DNA of 64,000 bases from contig OX388307.1 of NCBI GenBank assembly GCA_947579605.1, positions 24,405,237-24,469,236 of the forward strand, in the 5' to 3' direction. Shown here in pieces: positions 1 through 11,419 of the stretch. The translations under genes were made by a program, and so were the position numbers. The notes beneath the pieces were generated by a model. That model was not told where the DNA came from. It saw only the letters and a program-made list of their open reading frames with translations, and ran no database searches. This DNA is from Athripsodes cinereus (taxonomy: Eukaryota; Arthropoda; Insecta; Trichoptera; Leptoceridae). Each line of letters begins with the position of its first letter. Within the stretch, counting starts at the first letter, position 1.

Positions 1-884
1 CATAGACACATACACGTAGATCATTACATAGGCTTGTTGTAATATTTTGGTGTAATATCTTACGATTAGATATGTGAACGAAAGCTATTAAAAAATTGTG
101 TTTCACATAACATCAACAAATGTAGGTACAAAGTAGGTAGAATGATAGGAGGTTATGGTTTGCGGATGTAATATTAAATTAATAGAAATATTATCGGTAG
201 GTAGATAATTGCAATCAAACTATTTCTACGACCTACACATTGTCAATTAAGGATAGCATAATTTTGAACAAGATTATTTTATAAACAAAAATACACACAT
301 TGTTTCGTGGAAGGAATTGATTCCATGGTTACACCATATCCGGAATCTGCTGGAATGACGGTTTACCGCGATAAACGAGAAGGGCGAATAGAACCGAATT
401 TTGTCACCTGAAGAATGCTCAACAGAAAAATAGTTTTACCAAACATAATGGAGTTGTATTGGATTTGATTTTAACAACTCTTCATGTTACTAATGTCACA
501 TTCAGAGGATCCGCTGTTTGATGAATCAGACGTTAAAGCCGTTGATTTTCGAGAAATAAATCAGCATGTGCCCAATAAAAGTTAACAAATTCAGTTTCGG
601 ACAATGTCAGGTTTTCACATCTTGATGTAAAGAGATTTCGACAAGTTTATATAGTAGATTCATATCTGATATAGAAACATCCTTAATAACTAATATTAAC
701 ATGAAGATTTTCTGGAGGCACGCTTGCACCTTTCTCCCGAGGAAGTGGTGGAGCTTCTCTTCCCAATGAGATGTAAGCGCAAACAATGATGAGGCAAGGG
801 TTGATTTGCCGGCCGATTTCTTTGACATTGTATATCGACGGTTCTCGTCTTTTGACGTTCATCCTGGCACTGAGGATATTCCTG
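1..884. other. AT-rich DNA with a GC-richer possible coding relic at 690-880
   Basis: No intact gene is seen. The stretch from about 690 to 880 is clearly GC-richer than its surroundings, and one + frame reads DVHPGTEDIPGEY after a short open run. This looks like a decayed coding fragment of an unknown element. It ends where a LINE tail begins at about 885. I cannot assign a family. Confidence 0.25.
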
Positions 885-1340
885 GGGAATATTTATTTTA
901 TTTTATTTTATTTACATATATTCACGGCCAAAGCCTTTTACATGTTAACCCCCTATATACTTACAATACATGTACATATACAAAGGAACGATCACTTAAA
1001 AAAAAGACACAAACAATTAGATTAACAGAAAACGAGAGTTTGACAAACAGTGTAACATTATCAGGTTATATTAATAAAAAAAGTTCAAAATTGTCAAAAA
1101 AAAAATTTTGGTCAAGACACTAAAAAAATGAATCAAAATGGTATAAAAATGTCAAATATTGGTATAAAAATGTCGAATATTGGTATAAAAATGTCAAACA
1201 TTGGTATAAAAATGTCAAATAAAAGTCAGTTAGTTAAATTCGATAAGTTAATAAAAAAAATTGATATAAAAAAATGTTAATACGAAAAATTTCAAAAATT
1301 AGAGATCAGTTAAAATACTTAATATTAAGTTTTGGTCAAA
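885..1340 (-). repeat. LINE-like 3' end, family E copy 1
   Basis: Read on the minus strand, this is a T-rich region ending in CATGTAAAAGGC, a short GC patch, and then a (TAAAA)n tail at about 890-910. The same end, catgtaaaaggccca followed by (aaat)n, occurs on the + strand at 33836-33890. Both copies carry repeated TTGACATTTT words upstream of the tail. The A-rich tail and shared end suggest 5'-truncated copies of one non-LTR retrotransposon. No coding sequence is left, so the clade is unknown. Confidence 0.5.
1139..1222. repeat. 21-bp tandem repeat, four copies
   Basis: Four head-to-tail copies of a 21-bp unit beginning ggtataaaaatgtcaaat, with one or two substitutions between units. It lies inside the family E 3' region. 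Its minus-strand word TTGACATTTTTATACC resembles looser iterations at 33480-33760 in the other family E copy. Confidence 0.85.
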
Positions 1341-1964
1341 TGGTTAAAAGAGCAATTCAAAAATAACATTCAATAGAATCACAATTTGTTGTATGAACAT
1401 ATGATTACTAATCGCTATTTTTAAGGACAAAAATATATTTTTTTAGTGGAAACCTGTAACTGAGATAAATATGAATAAGCTTTCCTAGACAGCCTACACT
1501 GAGAATGAAATAAATTTAATACGCTTTTTGCATGATCCAAAAAAACTTGCCAGGTATTGGTATATTGTTGTTCAGGTCGACCTAAAAGAATGACCGTTAG
1601 CTATGTTCAAATGTTACTTTCCTTTGTCAAGCACCACTGGGTCAATATAACTATTACAAATAAGATATTATACATAATATAACTACTAAATAATACACAC
1701 TATTCAACTACATTTATGTATTATTATCATCTATACTATATTATTTCTATATACCTGAATTAATATATCGAGTACGTGACATTTTTATGTACCTAACAAC
1801 TTGAATTAGGAACCTGCAAATTACAGACATTACCATTAGGTACTTAATACATTGCATGTATGTATAATTGTATATGACTCACCTACAAAGTAAAATAGGT
1901 ATAATATGTAGGCATATTATCACTATTTAAAATTTCAATGCAGTCAATAAAAATATATATCTAT

Positions 1965-2093
1965 TAATTTATTCCTTACTGTACATTGATCACAAAACAA
2001 ACAATTTTATAGAAAAATGCATTCAAATTAGATATTATCAATATACAGAGGGCGAGTTCATCGCAAGGGCGTTATCTCTTCCAACTAACCCCA
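1965..2093 (-). repeat. LINE 3' tail, family A copy 1
   Basis: Read on the minus strand: ttagttggaagagat, then gcgatgaactcgccctctg, then a short AT-rich tail ending near aatgtacagtaaggaataaa. The same ordered blocks occur at 13385, 16393, 21390 and 50470. The fixed 3' end with an AATAAA-like tail indicates a non-LTR retrotransposon family. Confidence 0.6.
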
Positions 2094-2219
2094 TCTAGGC
2101 AGTGTACAGTTTAAAAGTGTAAGTCGAATTTATACTATAATAAAAAAATACATTTTCTAGCACATTCCTAATGGTGTATTGCAGTTTGGAGTAGAGAGAC
2201 GTCCAGACCGACAACAATC

Positions 2220-2585
2220 GTCTAGAACAGTGATTCCCAAAATTCCATATGGACCCCCAGGGGTCCACGGGAGACTCGACGGGGGTCCACGATGGCGTGA
2301 CTAAAAAATGGGGGTCCACGAATCCATAGCTAAAGTATTGGATATTCGCTATAAAAGTACCAGATATTGACATAAACAATAGTCGGTACAAATACCCATT
2401 ACATTGTAGAAAAAGGTAATGTGAGAAAATATTCTGTAAGAAAACCGAGGAGTTTTTGAAATATTTCAAATAATTGTACCATTTCGAAAATTTAGGGGGG
2501 TAGAAATACAGGGGGTCCACCAGTACCACAAAATTTTTAAAAGTGGTCTATGAGAAAAAAAAGTTTGGGAACCTCTGGTCTAGAA
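2220..2585. mobile_element. 350-bp non-autonomous hAT element with 8-bp target duplication
   Basis: The element spans 2228-2577 and is flanked by a perfect 8-bp duplication, gtctagaa, at 2220-2227 and 2578-2585. The ends are imperfect inverted repeats, cagtgattcccaaaa on the left and CAGAGGTTCCCAAACTTTTT on the right reverse complement. The 8-bp duplication and CAG.GGTTCCCAAA termini are typical of hAT transposons. It contains several gggggtcca words and no transposase, so it must have been moved in trans. Confidence 0.85.
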
Positions 2586-2966
2586 TGTAGATGAAAGAAT
2601 AGTGCTTTTTTTGGTCAACTATCATTGGACATTCTCAAAATATGAGCCAGCCAGGAATGCCAGGATCATCCTCTCTCTTTCAATATAGAGACAACATATC
2701 TATGTGAAGTGCGTGTGTACTCATTGGTTCTTTAGTTTTTCAGTTAGTTGAATGAAATTTTTAGATTTCCTAGCTTTTTTGTTTAGGTACCTACCTATGT
2801 ACGTACATAATTACGGTAAAATTGAAATTAAAGAAGTGTTGAAATAGTAATGATGACGATAGGTACCTACATTGTTTATACTTACGTATTAATTAACATG
2901 ACTCATTGGATACTGGTCATCATAATTTTTACAATGTATATAGGTAGGTACCTAACTAAGTATATA

Positions 2967-3834
2967 TGAATGGCCAATTTCAAAAAATCCCTAAGTCCAC
3001 TTTCGTCAAAATTGAGCTGACTGTACCATCGGATGTAGATTTTTTCTCTCTGTAACATATTATTTTTTTCTTGACCCTGAAAGATTCCCAAGTCCTTTTT
3101 TTAAATAATTAAAAGTAGAAAATAATATTATTTTCTATTCAAAATAACCCTAAGTCCAAAAAATACCTAAGTCCATTAATTCTATTGCAATAATACCCCA
3201 AGCCCACCGTGTTCCACCGTAATCATACCCTAAGTCCGTTGACTTCTTATTGTCGATTGATAATTATATTGTTTGATAATTTCACGATAAAACTGTAATA
3301 CCAAACTTTTTTTCAATGTGAGTTTCAAGCTCTTGTGAAAGCATATCAATATTTGAAAAAAAAATCATATTATTATTGCTTATTCTATTAATAATAATAT
3401 TATTTATGGTTGATCATGCCATTGTTCTCTAAGCAAGTTCTTCATCAAACTCTAAAAATATTAGGTTAATTTATTATGTAATATGGTTTATTTTTTTAGT
3501 TCTCTTCATTATTTGCAAATTATTAAAAAAAAGTGTTATAGTTATCTATACATTATTACATTCCTTAAGGACAAAACCCTAAGTCCACCACCTTTGTCAA
3601 AAAAATGCCTTAGTCCATAAGTTAGACTTAAGTCCAACATTTTTGTTATTTTTTCTGATAAAACATACAACACTTAGAGAGTTCCTGATGTTGTGTTTTA
3701 AAATAAATAGTTTGTATCTACATCATGTGTTATTTTCACATTTTTTTAACCACGGTCCATTAGAAACATTTATAAATGCAAATATCTCTGTTGTCCAAAT
3801 ACGGACTTAGGGATTTTTTGAAATTGGCCATTCA
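2967..3834. mobile_element. 868-bp MITE with perfect 32-bp TIRs and iterated CTAAGTCC
   Basis: Perfect 32-bp inverted repeats (2967-2998 and 3803-3834) begin TGAATGGCCAATTTCAAAAA and end in CCTAAGTCC. TA dinucleotides flank both sides, consistent with a Tc1/mariner or pogo-type TA duplication. The word CTAAGTCC occurs exactly at 2991, 3150, 3167, 3230 and 3579 and inverted at 3803, with near-matches at about 3197, 3609 and 3628. There is no ORF of note. The iterated word may be the binding site of a transposase supplied in trans. Confidence 0.85.
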
Positions 3835-4094
3835 TAATGTATATTAGAAAAGGTATTTTCGCGGAGCGTATTATATGTATACAAAGTCATCATTTTTTGG
3901 GTACTCTACGTACAATATTCTTGAAGAAGACTTTTTAGTTGGTCTTGAGAAAAACCGTTGGTTTCTACCCGACGTTTCGTGTAGGATTATACATAAATGT
4001 GTAATTATATCAAGTCAACTCTACGAAACCGTTCAAGTCAGCGTGATAAAAAAAAACATTTTTGTCTGTAGGTAGGTGCTATATGAGTAATCAA

Positions 4095-4225
4095 TGGAGT
4101 ATTTATCTATACTATCACACAATATTAGACAAGTGATTGTCCTCTCCGTGTCAGTGAAAAATAAGACATTCAGGATGGGTGGCATACCTCATCGCTGAAT
4201 TTAAGATGTAAAATGCCTTTTCTAC
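4095..4225 (+). repeat. Dispersed repeat family B, copy 1
   Basis: Matches the family B core: actatcac, then gtcctctccgtg, aataagacattcaggatggg, tggcatacctcatcgctgaa, and taagatgtaaa.tgcc. The 3' part is truncated near ttctacaggca. Confidence 0.7.
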
Positions 4226-4784
4226 AGGCAACTATTAATAATTCGTATTCAATATGGAACAGCTTCGAAGCGAAAACACGCAAAGCAATGTATCTTATAT
4301 TCACTTACTATGTTATAATGTACCGCTTAGGTATTCTACAAAAATAATGATGTCAGTGCATATTTGATATGGGTGAATAACATTTAATTGATCGTATACG
4401 ACGGTTCTTGGTGGATTTAGTAATTCCACTTTGACTTTCTTAATATGCGAGTCAGATTTCAATAACTTCGGTTCTCATCGTCAGGCAATTAATGAAAGTT
4501 TACCTAACGAATAAAGTCATAGTTTCAAAACTAAAACCTCTGCATACTATGTGACACCAACTGTAGCTTACAAAACATTTCGTGAATCTTGAGATAGGAG
4601 TATTATCGAATTAAATAAAATATTTTATTTTCTATTATAATGCTTAATGATGCTAAGTAATATTGTGTAAAATGTACATATTACACAAATTCAATGCCGA
4701 AATATTGAACAATGTAATAATTTTATGCTTGATGGTTTAACCTACTAACTACCTATATAATAATAATAAAAATAATAAGATTTT

Positions 4785-4945
4785 ATTGTACAGCCATCCA
4801 TAGGTGTAACCAGGATTTTGGAAACAGCAACTTTTGTGTAAAATAAATTTAGAACAACTTTATATTTAGTCTGAGTTGGGGGAGGGGTAGGGGAGGGACA
4901 ATGTGGATAGTTCCACCCCCCCCCCTCCTGCCTTTTGGTAATGCT
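4785..4945. repeat. G/C-homopolymer-rich repeat fragment
   Basis: AT-rich DNA gives way to a short segment containing ggtgtaaccaggattttgg, a G-rich run and then a run of 13 C. It looks like an old repeat fragment. No inverted ends or family could be assigned. Confidence 0.3.
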
Positions 4946-4969
4946 CATGTAAGCATCCATTATTACGTA

Positions 4970-5901
4970 TTAGGTCCTTACATATGAAATTGGCGTTTCA
5001 TATGGCAGAAATGAAAACGATTTTTTTTTATGAAACTATTTTTTTATTTAGTCAAAGTATGTACCATGGCTATCTATGCACTTTTGCCATCTCGAAGGTA
5101 GTTCATTGATTCCTTTACTAAAAAAAGTGTGTGAGCGAGAATCAATAAAATCTTTGAAGGCCGTTTGGACAGCCTCGTGAGAATTGAATTTTTTTCCTTG
5201 CATGAAGTTGTCCAAATTCCGAAAAAAATGGTAATCAGTTGGAGCAAGGTCCGGGGAGTATGGTGGGTGTCGAAGACATTCCAGTCGCAGCTCCCGTAGT
5301 TTTGCGGTCGTCAAACGTGCCGTATGTGGTCGAGCGTTGTCCTGAAGCAGCAGTACCAATTCATGCGGTACCCATTTTTCAAGTTTTTTCACTTTTCCAA
5401 TTTGTTTCAAGTGAATCAAAATGGTTTTATCACTCACACCGAAGCCTGCCGCTAACTCTGACGTGGTTTGCGATGGATCTGCTTCCACAATTGCTTTTAA
5501 TTCTTCGTTATCAACTTGTGTCTCCGGCCGTCCACGAGGCTTGTTCTGTAGGTCAAAATTTCCAGAACGGAAACGTTGGAACCAATAACGTACCGTATTT
5601 TCTTTTGCAGTAGCTTCCCCATACGCATTGTTAATCCTACGAGCCGTTTCTGCAGCACTAGTGCCGAGGTGAAACTCATATTCGTAAATATAGCGATATT
5701 TTAAGTTCTCCATATTGTGAACAGAACGATGTGAAAGAAAAACAAATGACGCGATAACAAATAAATTTCGTAATTCGAACACAGAAATACATGGTCTTAA
5801 ATTTGAAATAAATTTGAATTTGGAATTCCTAGCCGAACGCCACATATTTTGAATCAAAGTTGCCAGTTCGCCAAACGCCAATTTCATATGTAAGGACCTA
5901 A
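4970..5901 (-). mobile_element. Internally deleted mariner transposon with intact TIRs
   Basis: Perfect 28-bp inverted repeats, beginning TTAGGTCCTTACATATGAAA, lie at 4970-4997 and 5874-5901 and are flanked by TA. The element is 932 bp, whereas full-length mariners are about 1.3 kb, so roughly 350 bp is missing from the interior. The ends look undamaged, so it could be cross-mobilised if an active relative exists. Confidence 0.93.
5048..5713 (-). pseudogene. Mariner transposase with in-frame deletion removing the first catalytic Asp
   Basis: The 221-codon frame starting at MENLKYRYIYEYEF is a mariner-family transposase; an in-frame ATG at 5887 sits in the TIR and is less likely to be the real start. 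The N-terminal paired HTH region is present (SAAETARRINNAYG, NTVRYWFQRFRSGNFDL, KTILIHLKQIGKVKKL) and runs to the hallmark WVPHEL. WVPHEL is then joined directly to VLLLQDNARPHTA near 5356. The segment lost normally carries the first Asp (the TCDEKW-type block). The second Asp (QDNARPH) and third (SPDLAPTDYHFF) of the DD34D triad remain, as does the C-terminus. No stop codon interrupts the frame. Catalysis is not expected. DNA binding could persist, so it might compete with an intact transposase, but that is inference. Confidence 0.92.
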
Positions 5902-5903
5902 TA

Positions 5904-7429
5904 CTATGTTGTTGGTCAATATAACATGTGATTCCCTTAGCAATATTAAATTTACATTTATCTTATGATGACATTTTTGAAGTGTGTATGTGTGTTAACA
6001 TATTTTAAAGGTCTTTGATTATTAAATATACCCTGTGGACCCGAGAGAAGCCTTAAAGTGCAAATTAGACGTTAGAAAATACGTAAGAGACCTCATACTA
6101 AAAACATTTTCAGATTTAATATTTTTTTAATGTCTTCGTTGCATTTTTAGAATGTTGCGTTTGATGTGACGAAACTATTCACATATTTGGGTACACTAGT
6201 CAAAACATTAAAACATACAAACGAGCTGGTTTTGTAATGAAAACAAAAGTTTTCCACTAGTAAATTAATAAATTTCAATTTTAAACGACGGCATTGTAAT
6301 ATAAATCTAAAATAATATAATACTGATTATAATAATATTGTTCGTCGTTTCGTTTCTCTATGACTTATATCGGGTGGGCACAATAAGTGATTCTAACAAC
6401 AATATCCAAAATGAAAAGTTATAATATTATACGATGTCCTTCAACAACTTTAAAAGTTGTATAACTGATGTAGGTATACATTTATAACAATAATTAATCT
6501 AATTCATTTAATACTAATTAAACAATAGTTATAATACGTAGGAATAAGTTAGATAATTGAAGGCAATAATAATAATTACCTGAAATAATAATAATTGATT
6601 GTAAATATTATTCCAAAAAATAACACGATGATAACACTGTTATGAAAACTTTCACTGATTGAAATAATTAAAATATCGTTTTCATTATAAAACAACTTAA
6701 TTATTGTTACTTTCCATCAACAACATCTTGTGTTATTCCACTGAGATAATGATATTTTATGATGGTCGGCTAATTACACTATTTAACTATGTACTTCTAA
6801 TCTGTTTACCATCTACTGAGAACAATAATAGTGAGTAAAGTAGTAATTGTATCTATGTAAAAGATTATTGGAACGTCCCAATGCTCGCGCCGCGATAGAC
6901 CAATGGAGACTGGCTGAATGTTGGTTGGATTGTATTGTTGTTGGTAAAGTGATTGGGTTACCAGCACAAAGAGCTCTTGTGCCCGCGTAGATTATGGCAA
7001 CTGTCATTATAAATAACGTAGAACAGTCTACGCTATATGATGTGTATCTGAACTTGCCTGTCAGCCGAGAAAATTGGAAAACGTGCATGAAAAAATCACA
7101 TGGAAAGTGGGATCATCTTTTACGGTTTTCCTAAAAGTCATGTTAAAGTTCTCCTGAAAATTTTCAAAAACCTTTAGGATTTCGCTTTAAATGCTTCAGT
7201 TATTTTATCATTTTTATATGTTCATTATTTTGTTTCAACAGTAAATTTAACTATCTATTTAGCAGTAAAAAATAATAAGAGAACAAAACAATTCCTTAAA
7301 AGAAGTTTCTAAAAAAGTCTACTAGACCCTCATGCTGTATCTAAAGTGTGATAGGCAGAGAGGACGGAACACCACACAGTTCAATCTCTACATACTTATT
7401 TCGCTTCTACATTCATGTAATTTTTCAGA
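5904..7429. other. No gene recognised
   Basis: AT-rich DNA. A GC-richer patch at about 6880-7085 (containing gctcgcgccgcgatagacca) may be an old repeat or a regulatory islet; no conserved coding frame was recognised in it. Confidence 0.4.
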
Positions 7430-7690
7430 CTCGCACGCCGATTTCTCATACTTAACACGCATCGTCTTCCAGAAATTGATTTATGTGGTTAAGCCACATA
7501 GTTCTCGGACGTCCGCACTTTCTCACACACCCTCTTCTGGATAGATACATCCTCTTTGTCATTCTTTCATCATATATTCGCTCCACATGACCAAACCATT
7601 GCAAATTATTTACACGCATACTATCTACAACATTTCTTGCATCCGCTCAACATTTTGATATCCTCATTGCTCATTCCATCACGCGCAAAT
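7430..7690 (-). pseudogene. Decayed non-LTR retrotransposon RT C-terminal fragment
   Basis: Minus-strand translation in shifting frames gives WFGHVERIYDERMTKRMY followed by CGRPRTMWLNHINQF. This corresponds to the region after the RT domain of RTE/Jockey-like elements (GHVERM..ER..KR.Y...GRGRPR..W). Frameshifts and stops break it up. No other part of the element is visible. Confidence 0.65.
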
Positions 7691-8224
7691 TTTAAATAAC
7701 CATTCTTTTCAGCGATGAAAAAAGTGAGAATAATGTCATTCCTTACGCTTTGATATTATTGTTATAGGACTGACGTACTGTGTCACCTTCAACATTTGGT
7801 TACAAAATTTTCTTTGATAGAATGTTAGTACACTATAGCATAGACGGTTCTAGTTGGAAAGCTGTTGTGTATTTTGGCGGGAGGTATGAACTGTCACGCT
7901 TACCATTGTACCGTTACTTCTTAGGAATCGGAATAATAATATGACTATACAACTTGTACAGAGTCAGACAGACTACAATACACATAATAATAATATGTAA
8001 TACACACATTGCCTATAATAATGTAAGTATATATACCTACACAAGTATAGATATTCATTGTAGGTAATACATACTATCATCAGGTTGGTATATTGCACAA
8101 ACAAACACATCTTGATCAACGTAAACTATAGGATCCAGTGAGAAAGATGATCAGAGTCACCAATATTGCCAATCAGAATTGAAGTTGAACCATTCTGAAT
8201 TGGTCACCTGAGATGGAAGAATTA

Positions 8225-8330
8225 AATATTTTAATTAACTGGACACAGAGCTATAGCTCTTAGAGAACTCTATGCACAGGGGTCGCTTGCATTTGCATAT
8301 GATGATGATGAATGGCTGGTAGTTACTTGT
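8225..8330 (+). repeat. LINE 3'-end relic with GAT-rich tail
   Basis: One + frame reads ALRELYAQGSLAFAYDDDEW and runs into a gatgatgatgaatgg tail. The combination of a short C-terminal coding remnant and a microsatellite-like end fits a 5'-truncated non-LTR retrotransposon. The clade is not determined. Confidence 0.45.
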
Positions 8331-8485
8331 AACGGGAAATATATAAATTAAACTCTATTTGCCAGCGCTCTTGAGATGGTCTAAATAAGATTATTTAACG
8401 GCGTCAAAGCAATCCACAATGATCATCATCTTAGGGGAAGGGGAGGGGCTACGTTAAATACTGCACGAAAAAGATTGCTGATGAT

Positions 8486-8703
8486 AGTTCCTGCAGGGCT
8501 ACTCTTGACACAATCTAAATACGATCTTAATCTAGTCTTGATCTCAATCATACGACGCACGAAGGGACTATGGTCAAAAATACAGCGCTATCGCTACCAC
8601 GAGATTGAAGTGTACGTGTTTTTGACTAATAATCACTTTGAGCGTCCTATGATTAAGATTAAGATCGTATTTAGATTTTGTCAAGAGTAACTCTACTGGT
8701 CTA
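8486..8703. mobile_element. Foldback MITE, family F copy 1
   Basis: The left arm (gcagggctactcttgacaca ... cgatcttaatctagtcttga ... catacgacgcacgaaggg) is repeated inverted on the right, ending gtcaagagtaactctactgg. Arms are about 75-80 bp with mismatches; the loop contains a G/C-richer middle. A second, better preserved copy is at 14772-14993. No ORF. Confidence 0.75.
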
Positions 8704-9259
8704 CTTATAACTAGTGATGTGAGAAGAGAAAATTCCCCAAAGAAATTTCTCGAGAATGAGAAATTTCTCCGAGAATTTCTCCTCTGATGGAAGAGAAATT
8801 TCTCTCCATAATTTTTTTTAGTAGTATTATGACCTTTCGCCCAGTACACTTCGCAGCCAACCTGATTGATCCAAACATTTGTGGGGCTGATTAAGGCCCA
8901 AATCAGAGGTTATTAACACTTTTTTCCATGTACGTACCTGCAATTTTTTTTAACTTAAAAATGGGCATGTGGGGTGTCAAACATCAAGATTTTTCATCAG
9001 TTATTAGCACTTTTTTCTATGTAGGTACTTAACATTTTTTTTTTCCATAATTAATTGTAGCCATATTAGTGATATATTGTCTCAACATTTGTACATTGTT
9101 ATTGATTGATTGAATAAAGTATTTATTATTATTATAGTGTTAAATACAAAATAAAAAAAGTTATCCGAAAATTCTCTACTTCGAGAAATATACCGAGAAA
9201 TTTCTCGGTAAATTTCTCTAAAAATTATTTCTTGAGAATTCCACAACACTACTTATAAC
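8704..9259. mobile_element. 540-bp hAT-like element with 8-bp duplication and GAGAAATTTCTC repeats
   Basis: A perfect 8-bp duplication, cttataac, lies at 8704-8711 and 9252-9259 and brackets 8712-9251. Ends are imperfect inverted repeats: tagtgatgtgag on the left and tagtgttgtgg on the right reverse complement. Both subterminal regions carry many overlapping copies of the palindrome gagaaatttctc (8745-8805 and 9180-9240). The 8-bp duplication suggests hAT-superfamily mobilisation. A LINE-like (ttattatta) tail lies inside at about 9050-9135. No transposase is encoded. Confidence 0.75.
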
Positions 9260-10320
9260 ATAACTAACTAGGTACTACTAAACAGTTGATGTGTTCATTC
9301 TACATTACTCAGAAGAATGAATGGAGAAAAGAAGAATGGTGTATTATTATTGGTCTACGTTTAGCATTCAAATATATCTTTCTAAGTATTGAATTAAAAA
9401 AAAAAAAAATATTTGAATTTGAATAGAAAATATTCTAACTTTATGACGAAAAACGTAATTCGAGTATACGTTAAGTGAGTAAAAGTATGATAGAGTATGG
9501 GTAATGTAGGTATCTTGTAAGTATTTACAATGCTTTGTATCCGCGTGTTATGTTAGAAGGTATCACCGTAATGTATAGAGATAGTTCGAGTATACTACAT
9601 TACATATGTATAGGCAGTGTATAGGTATGCCTATGTACCTACATACAGTACAGTGTGTATAGATTAGATAGTATAATAATAATATAAGTGAGTGAGTACA
9701 ATAGTAACCAGTTTAGGACTTTCATGTCGTGCAATAGTACCTAAATACAGCATAAGCAATACCTACTGGAGAAATAGGTATATACGTGTACTTAATAATT
9801 ATATTTGGTACATTTAGACTAAGTGTTCATTTGTACCTAATCTCGACTTGTACCAAACTGTATTATATACCTACTTAAATCAGTACTAAGATCCTTATGT
9901 AATCAGGAAAACAAAGAAATTGCATCGAATATGGACTATCTTTTTATATCTGAAATCAAGAAAAAACCTATGGAGCTATAGAATTGAATCCAGTGAAAGT
10001 TTGAGTGTTGCCCTTGTTTTCTCTGTGATATAGAAGAAACAATGATCCTAGCTAATTTAAAATATCCAATAGGAAAACATTATAGTTGTATAGTTGATCT
10101 TTATTCTCAAGGCCCCGCGCTTATGGGGACAAGACCAAATTCGAAAAAATTAAACAAACAAATTTCTCTTTTCATATAAGCCGGTGAAATTGAGGCCACT
10201 CTTTGAGTGTGCTTAAAGGTAAAGGTCTGTATTAGTGCCTACTCAGTATATATTATATTTATCTGCAAAATTCCATTTATCCGATTCTAATATCTAAAAT
10301 AATAAACGAACGAATAATTC
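9260..10320. other. AT-rich DNA, no gene recognised
   Basis: Contains many taggtacctac-type simple repeats and an A13 run near 9400. No frame with recognisable protein similarity was seen. Confidence 0.5.
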
Positions 10321-10492
10321 AGCCACCCAGGCACCCAGGACTGCTCATCATCACCGCGGAGGGCAAGACCAAAGGCAGAAATGAAAGAGGCTGACCAAGA
10401 AACACCTATATGGACCAAGTGAAGGAGGAATGAACTGTGGCACATACGTATAATTAAAGAGACAGACCAAACCAATGGATTGTAACTCATTA
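10321..10492 (+). repeat. 5'-truncated RTE-like element, 3' end copy 1
   Basis: The sequence reads, with small indels, HPGLLIIT.EGKTKGRNERG followed by R.TYMDQVKEE and ends ccaatggattgtaac. These blocks match the C-terminus of the 1003-codon ORF at 46002-49013 (HPGLLIAIAEGKTEGTNGRG, DAYMDQLKRD, DQSNGL). It is a short, decayed 3' fragment of the same or a sister family. Confidence 0.75.
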
Positions 10493-10544
10493 TTTAATTC
10501 CTATATTTAATTCTTACAAGATATTTGTGGTTGCATGTAACAGA

Positions 10545-10675
10545 CATAAAAAATAAGAATCATAGCTGGTTGAATTTAAGTAGTTAAATGTCTTCTTCGT
10601 GATTACAGGACACGAAAATTTACAGAAAAAACTGCGAGATCTACTTTTTGCCGGGAACTCCACAAAACGTTCATT
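10545..10675 (+). repeat. Dispersed repeat family B, copy 2 (3' half)
   Basis: Carries the 3' half of the family B consensus: gctg.ttgaatttaag, acaggacac.gaaaatttac, agaaaa, and ttgccgggaactccac. Confidence 0.6.
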
Positions 10676-11419
10676 AAATTCGGTCAAACCCAAAAAAAAT
10701 AAAAGAATGTGTGTTATGGTTTCAAGTTAATACGTTTGTTATTTCGAATACGTGTTTCCATATTGACTCTACATTGGGTCGGGTGTAAGATCTAGTAATT
10801 AGTGTAAGTATGTAAAATATGCTACATTAATGTGTTGTAATATTAGGAATGACCATATTAATAGACATAATAATATCTAGTTATAGATAATCTACCACAT
10901 AAATAATATTAGGTACATATTGTGTATTGCGTTCTAACAAAATTATAATATTACCTCCGTACATATGTACCTAATAATATTGCAAGTCTTTGTACTGATA
11001 ACATTAATAATGTAACTTCTGTTGCATTACATTGGTACATAACACATACGATGTTCAATTGATATCATTAAGATGTTCACATCATGTTATTGTATTTAGT
11101 AACTAGCTTTGCACTCAGCTTTTATCGAACAAGTACCTACCCAATTAACATCAAGTTCCCAATTATTGGAGATTATTAGTTTTTCATTTATAGTTTTGTT
11201 ACACACGTATTAGTATTGCATCATTGAATAAATTGAAGCAAGCGTTTACTATAGATTAAACAGCACTAAAAAGAATCTATCATTTTTTTTTAAGATTGAT
11301 AATGACCTAAATTAATTTAATCTATGTATGATAGAACGAAACGCTTGTTTCAATTTATATAATTAAGGAATTATTAGAAAACATCACTCCTTGCGGGTTA
11401 GGGCTTTTATATTTTATCT

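Noticed and set aside
806..1123. A 105-codon plus-strand protein
   Set aside because: Only its first part lies in GC-richer DNA; the rest reads through a LINE tail and tandem repeat, so it is at most a broken relic.
5239..5613. A 124-codon plus-strand frame inside the mariner
   Set aside because: Antisense to a clearly recognisable transposase frame.
4970..5887. Mariner start at 5887
   Set aside because: That ATG is inside the inverted repeat and the first 58 codons have no family similarity; the ATG at 5713 begins the conserved region.
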